Shown in pieces: positions 60,469 to 64,000 of a DNA stretch of 64,000 nt. The stretch's first letter is position 1. Every line of letters begins with the position of its first letter. The notes under the pieces were generated by a model. It made no database searches, was not told the DNA's origin, and worked only from the letters and a program-made list of their open reading frames with translations. Position numbers and translations under genes: made by a program. Origin of the DNA: Hemileia vastatrix. Taxonomy: Eukaryota > Basidiomycota > Pucciniomycetes > Pucciniales > Zaghouaniaceae. Location of the stretch: the NCBI GenBank assembly GCA_030280995.1, contig JASXTE010000002.1, positions 24,215,683 to 24,279,682 of the forward strand, written 5' to 3'.

Positions 60469-61655
60469 GTTTTTAGAATTCTAACTTTTACCTTCCCTTT
60501 CCTTCAATTTTGCACAATCATCCAACTTGTGTTTACCTCCACAATACATACATAACGCATTATTTGTCTTTCTTTTCCTTTCAGCTTCCTTTAATTCCCC
60601 TTTTGGATCCAAAACCTTACTTATATTTCCAGGAGTTGAGCTTTTGGGTTTAGACTTCTCCTTTCCCTTGTAACCGGGTTTGGATTGGGTCAATTGGGCT
60701 GGTAGCAAGTGATTGTTTGAAGGAAGCCCAGATTTTAAGTTTTAACCATGAGATTTTTGTGATGCCTTTGTTGAAGTTTTCCTTGATGTGCGCTGTCAAG
60801 TTCAAGGGTCCTATCTATTAAGTTTTTCAAACTCTCCATTTTAGGCCCATGATGATTCAATTGGTCCAGAATCCTTGAAGGAAGTCCTTTTTTGAAATGA
60901 TATTTAAGTGCAGCATCATTCCAACTAACTTGGGTTTGTAAGACCATGAAATTTGAGATATACTCAGAAGCTTTACCATTATTGCTCATTCAAAGGAAAT
61001 CAAGTTTGATCTCTGCGTTGTCAGTTTCATTAGGGTCACCAAAAAATTCAAAAAGTTGGTCCTCAAATTTTTCCCAATTATTAATGAGCAAGTGAGGTTT
61101 GTTTGAGGAAAGCATGAGCAGATGAGGTTCAAACCACCATGACACCTTTCCTGATAAATAATAAAAGGCATAAATATCCTTGGAACAATCTGTAATAAAG
61201 GTTTGAGGGTCATTGTGGAATAGTAGCTTGCATTTTTGCAAGAAGGGATGCAGTCTGTCAGGATTCTCTCCATTAAATTTGTCTGGAGACTTCATTGAAG
61301 GAGTTTTAAGTTTAGATCCTTCAGATGAGGTAAGATTAGTGAGGGTTTTAACCAGAAGTTTCATGAATCTCTCCAAAGAAGCAGTTGGGCCAGGATTTGA
61401 AGGTTGACCTGAAGGTTTGGAAGCTGGGGCTGGTGGTGCCTCATGCATGGTGTCCTATCCTTCAACTTCTTCACTGGAGTTCTTGAAATCCTGAGGAATG
61501 TCCTCCACAGATTAAATTGAATGTTTGTGCTCCCTTACATCAAGCGGTTTGAGGCAGTGAGTGCAAGAAACAGGACATAATGAGGTCCGCCTATCCCTAG
61601 TGTGAGCTCTAGTAGTAGTGCCCATGAGAGGATGAGTGCATTGAACAGACACCAT
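60466..61655 (-). pseudogene. gag: Gy-2 gag, decayed
   Basis: ATG at 61655; fragments include KSPDKFNGENP, LLFHNDPQTF, FFGDPNE, KGLPSRILDQL and the zinc knuckle CMYCGGKHKLDDC. The last codons before the frameshift region are interrupted by TAG, and the slippery run is reduced to T-AAA-AAC. Confidence 0.85.
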
Positions 61656-61707
61656 ATTTAGATTTAGCACCTGAAAGTCATATTAGTACAAAGAATGAGA
61701 ACTACGG

Positions 61708-61721
61708 AGAATTAAATTATA
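61708..61721 (-). other. Gy-2 self-priming site
   Basis: TATAATTTAATTCT on the minus strand next to the LTR, complementary to 62075-62062 inside the 5' LTR. Identical to the Gy-1 site despite heavy decay elsewhere. Confidence 0.65.
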
Positions 61722-61722
61722 C

Positions 61723-62513
61723 TGTCACTGGACAACCTATGCACAGGGTCAAGGGTGATCCCAAAGTAAGTGAGATAACAGGAAGAGGGAAGTTACAACT
61801 TTGAAGCACAGAGGATTACTTTGAGGAAGTGATTCAAAGATAGATCTAGTTGACTGAAAATGGTTCAAGATAATTTTCAAGGAATAATTAATGTGTATGG
61901 TAAGAACACTAACTATTGTGGTAAATCTCATGAAGGGTTGCAACTTAATAATCAAAGAAAGATTTAGTATTTTAGGATTTAATGAAATTGACTATTAAGA
62001 AAGAAAAGGACAAATATAATAATAGACTAATAAGAGTTTCACTACTATCACAAATATATTTTATAATTTAATTCTAGAGAATGTTGAACCAAAGTAACCC
62101 CCTCTAAATATCCTATTCCTCCTTTCACTGACCCATTAAACAACCAGCCACCATATACCCACAGACCCATTTAATTTACCAGAGTTCCCATTTACCAATC
62201 ATCTAACTTTATAATCCTTCTGCTCTTTTCCTACTTCCCAGACCTCCTAATTACCCTCAGACCCACAATTACACCTTCTTAATATTTCCTTGACTTTAGT
62301 GCTAGACCAGGCGTAGATTGCTTCTGTTTTAAAAGTATAAGTGTCTTTAATTTTAGGATATTTTTTTTAAAATTTAAATAGCGCAGCTAATTCAAGAACA
62401 CAAAATAATTTAATTTCCCCAAAATCACTTTTTGCACACTGCTTATGGAGTTAGAGCTTGAATATAGGAGTAGTTGAGGTACTTTTTCTTTGAGTGTCAC
62501 ATGACGCATGACA
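61723..62513 (-). repeat. Gy-2 5' LTR
   Basis: 791 bp, TGTCACTGGACAACC to GACGCATGACA. Confidence 0.9.
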
Positions 62514-62518
62514 CTAAA
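62514..62518. repeat. Target site duplication of Gy-2, right copy
   Basis: CTAAA, matching 51665-51669. Confidence 0.9.
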
Positions 62519-62599
62519 TCTATTTCATCATCATTCTCACTATTCTCACTATATATTTTTTTTCTTTTCCCCTTATATCAATTTATTGCTTCATCAACA

Positions 62600-62915
62600 T
62601 CATCATTTGAAGAAAATCAAATATAATGAAACCATTATATATATTATATATATATTTATATATTGATATTTTTTATTAAATTCAATTGATATATATTGCT
62701 TCATGTACTTCATCATATGAACCAGAAAAAATATAGATAAACTATGATTTATCTATATATTTATTAATATTGATATAAATTATATTGATACTTTTTAATA
62801 AATGAAATTGATATATATTGCTTCATGAGCTTCATCATATGAAGCAGAAAAAATATAAAGAAACTATGATTGATATCTATATATATTAATATTGATACAA
62901 ATATAAAGAAGCCAA

Positions 62916-62946
<31 letters not shown>

Positions 62947-63100
62947 TTATATTTTTTATTAAATGAAATTGATATATATTGCTTCATGAACTTCATCATA
63001 TGAAGCAGATAATATATAATATATAATGAAACTATGATATATATGTTGATATTGATATATGAAACAGAAGTTATATTAAAATAATGTATCATTTTAATCA
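62600..63100. repeat. AT-rich tandem repeat with TTCATCATATGAA core
   Basis: About four units of 120-170 bp: GATATATATTGCTTCATG, CTTCATCATATGAA, CAGAAAAAATATA, AAACTATGAT and TATATATTAATATTGATA. Each unit contains a short palindrome (TTCATCATATGAAG-type). No gene. Confidence 0.75.
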
Positions 63101-63204
63101 CTTGAAGCTGAAATAATTTGAATCAGAAATAGTATATAAAATATATAAGCTATAATATATAAGCTACAAGCCATAGCTGATGATGGATCACCAAACCTAT
63201 TTCC

Positions 63205-63699
63205 AATAGATTACTGAAACACCATCAATCCATCAGGTTTTTCTCAACACTCTTTGTCACTAAAGAAGGTTTGCCCAATCATGTTACTTCATAAGCTTGA
63301 CGCAGCTGCAGGTCTATGTAATGGCACCAGGCTGGTGGTTAGACAAATTGAAAGAAATGTGATAGAAGCATGTATACTCTCTGGACAATATGAAGGAAAT
63401 TGGGTGTTTATCCCAAGGATCACATTGGAGAGTTCATCCAATTCTGGTTTCCTTTCACACTTCACAGATTTTAGCTATCTATTAGATTAGCTTATGGAAT
63501 GACAATCAACAAGGCTCAAGGTCAATCTTTAGACATTGTAGGTCTTAACCTGGAATCACCAGTTTTTGCACATGGTCAGTTATATCCAGCACTTTCAAGG
63601 GCAAAGTACAGTGGAAATGTCCATGTACTATTACCTGAGAAAGGTAAAGGAACAGCAGTAAATGTTGTATACAAAGAAGTCCTGAATGATTGTATTTAA
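63205..63699 (+). pseudogene. Helitron Pif1-like helicase, C-terminal fragment
   Basis: The frame NTINPSGF...SLKKVCPIMLLHKLDAAAGLCNGTRLVV continues to NWVFIPRITL, then after a frameshift near 63480 reads RLAYGMTINKAQGQSLD and GQLYPALSRAKY, ending in TAA at 63699. These are the last helicase blocks (GLCNGTR, motif V TINKAQGQS, motif VI ALSRA) of Helitron Rep/helicase proteins. The N-terminal Rep and most of the helicase are absent or outside. The element is 5'-truncated or decayed. Confidence 0.82.
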
Positions 63700-63759
63700 T
63701 ATTTATTGTGAAAGGGAGGGAGGTTAATAAAAAATAAAAAAAACACTTATATTGACCTT

Positions 63760-64000
63760 TAGACTTGATGCCATCCAAGGCTAACATCACTCACATCTGG
63801 GACCAAGGTCTGGATGTATAATCATGTCAATCATGCATATTCTACACTGTTATAACAAAAATCCTGACCTTTGGCCCAAATGTGTAATCATGCCAATCAT
63901 GCATATTCAACACAGTTGAGACAAACATACGGGCCAAAGCTCTGGATGTATAATCATGCCAATCATGATTACTCAACATCATTATTACTAACATCCGGGC
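63760..64000. repeat. 66-bp tandem repeat at the window end
   Basis: AATCATGCCAATCATG recurs at 63820, 63886 and 63952, exactly 66 bp apart, with CGGGCCAAAG/GGATGTATAATC between. It runs off the window and lies beyond the Helitron helicase. Confidence 0.8.

Larger units (their letters stand above)
51670..62513 (-). mobile_element. Gy-2: older copy of the gypsy chromovirus
   Basis: 10844 bp, the same architecture as Gy-1 with LTRs 51670-52457 and 61723-62513 and flanking CTAAA. It is enlarged by a microsatellite of about 1 kb and a solo LTR (55140-56612). All coding parts are broken, and CpG dinucleotides of Gy-1 are mostly TG or CA here. Confidence 0.93.

Noticed and set aside
1..64000. CRISPR arrays or bacterial operons
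   Set aside because: Direct repeats here are minisatellites or transposon ends without regular unique spacers, and genes have spliceosomal introns, so the DNA is eukaryotic.

Overview
The window looks like intergenic, transposon-packed DNA of a rust fungus (Basidiomycota, Pucciniomycotina). The reasons are: very AT-rich sequence, short GT-AG introns of 56-63 nt with CTAAC/TACTGAT-type branch sites, a chromodomain Ty3/gypsy element whose Gag resembles rust gypsy Gags, a PIF/Harbinger element carrying a Tet-like 2OG-Fe(II) oxygenase gene, and a LINE of the type common in rusts. The genus cannot be fixed from sequence alone. I see no rRNA, tRNA or CRISPR.

Layout. 1-1316: remnant of a Harbinger element (family A) with the 3' end of a Tet-like gene. 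1809-10235: complete Ty3/gypsy chromovirus Gy-1 on the minus strand, with 773-bp LTRs, target duplication CTCCT, Gag and Pol broken mainly by TGA codons, and a spliced antisense gene with a zinc-cluster-like cysteine pattern. 10257-11160: CCA-rich repeat. 11985-13469: another family-A remnant, which abuts a complete non-autonomous Harbinger-like element (family B, 13473-14941). 15.3-15.8 kb: decayed tandem repeat. 19243-19493: CACTA-like MITE. About 20.4-25.98 kb and 43.07-44.3 kb: two halves of one decayed LINE, split by a 17-kb gypsy-like element (25980-43073). That element holds a CACTA-like MITE, the full-length family-A Harbinger (30747-38280) and a 199-bp Harbinger MITE.

44.3-47.1 kb is the only stretch that looks like host sequence. 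It contains one intact three-exon gene (45502-46320) for a secreted, Kex2-type, PYVAPx/Gly-Ala repeat protein, with a TATA box and an AATAAA signal. 47138-50409 is a chimeric Harbinger element with a dead transposase and a long palindrome. 50.46-51.65 kb is a tandem array. 51670-62513 is a second, older gypsy copy (Gy-2, target duplication CTAAA) containing a 1-kb microsatellite and a solo LTR that itself contains a 199-bp MITE. 62.5-64 kb has AT-rich tandem repeats, the C-terminal end of a Helitron helicase and a 66-bp tandem repeat.

The most notable content is inside the mobile elements. First, the Harbinger carries a Tet/JBP-type oxygenase gene in the same position in two copies. Second, the chromovirus combines Tf1-like self-priming complementarity, a -1 frameshift cassette between gag and pol, and an antisense, TATA-driven, intron-containing Zn2Cys6-like gene present in both copies. 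CpG-type decay, including CGA codons turned into TGA or CAA, runs through the old copies.
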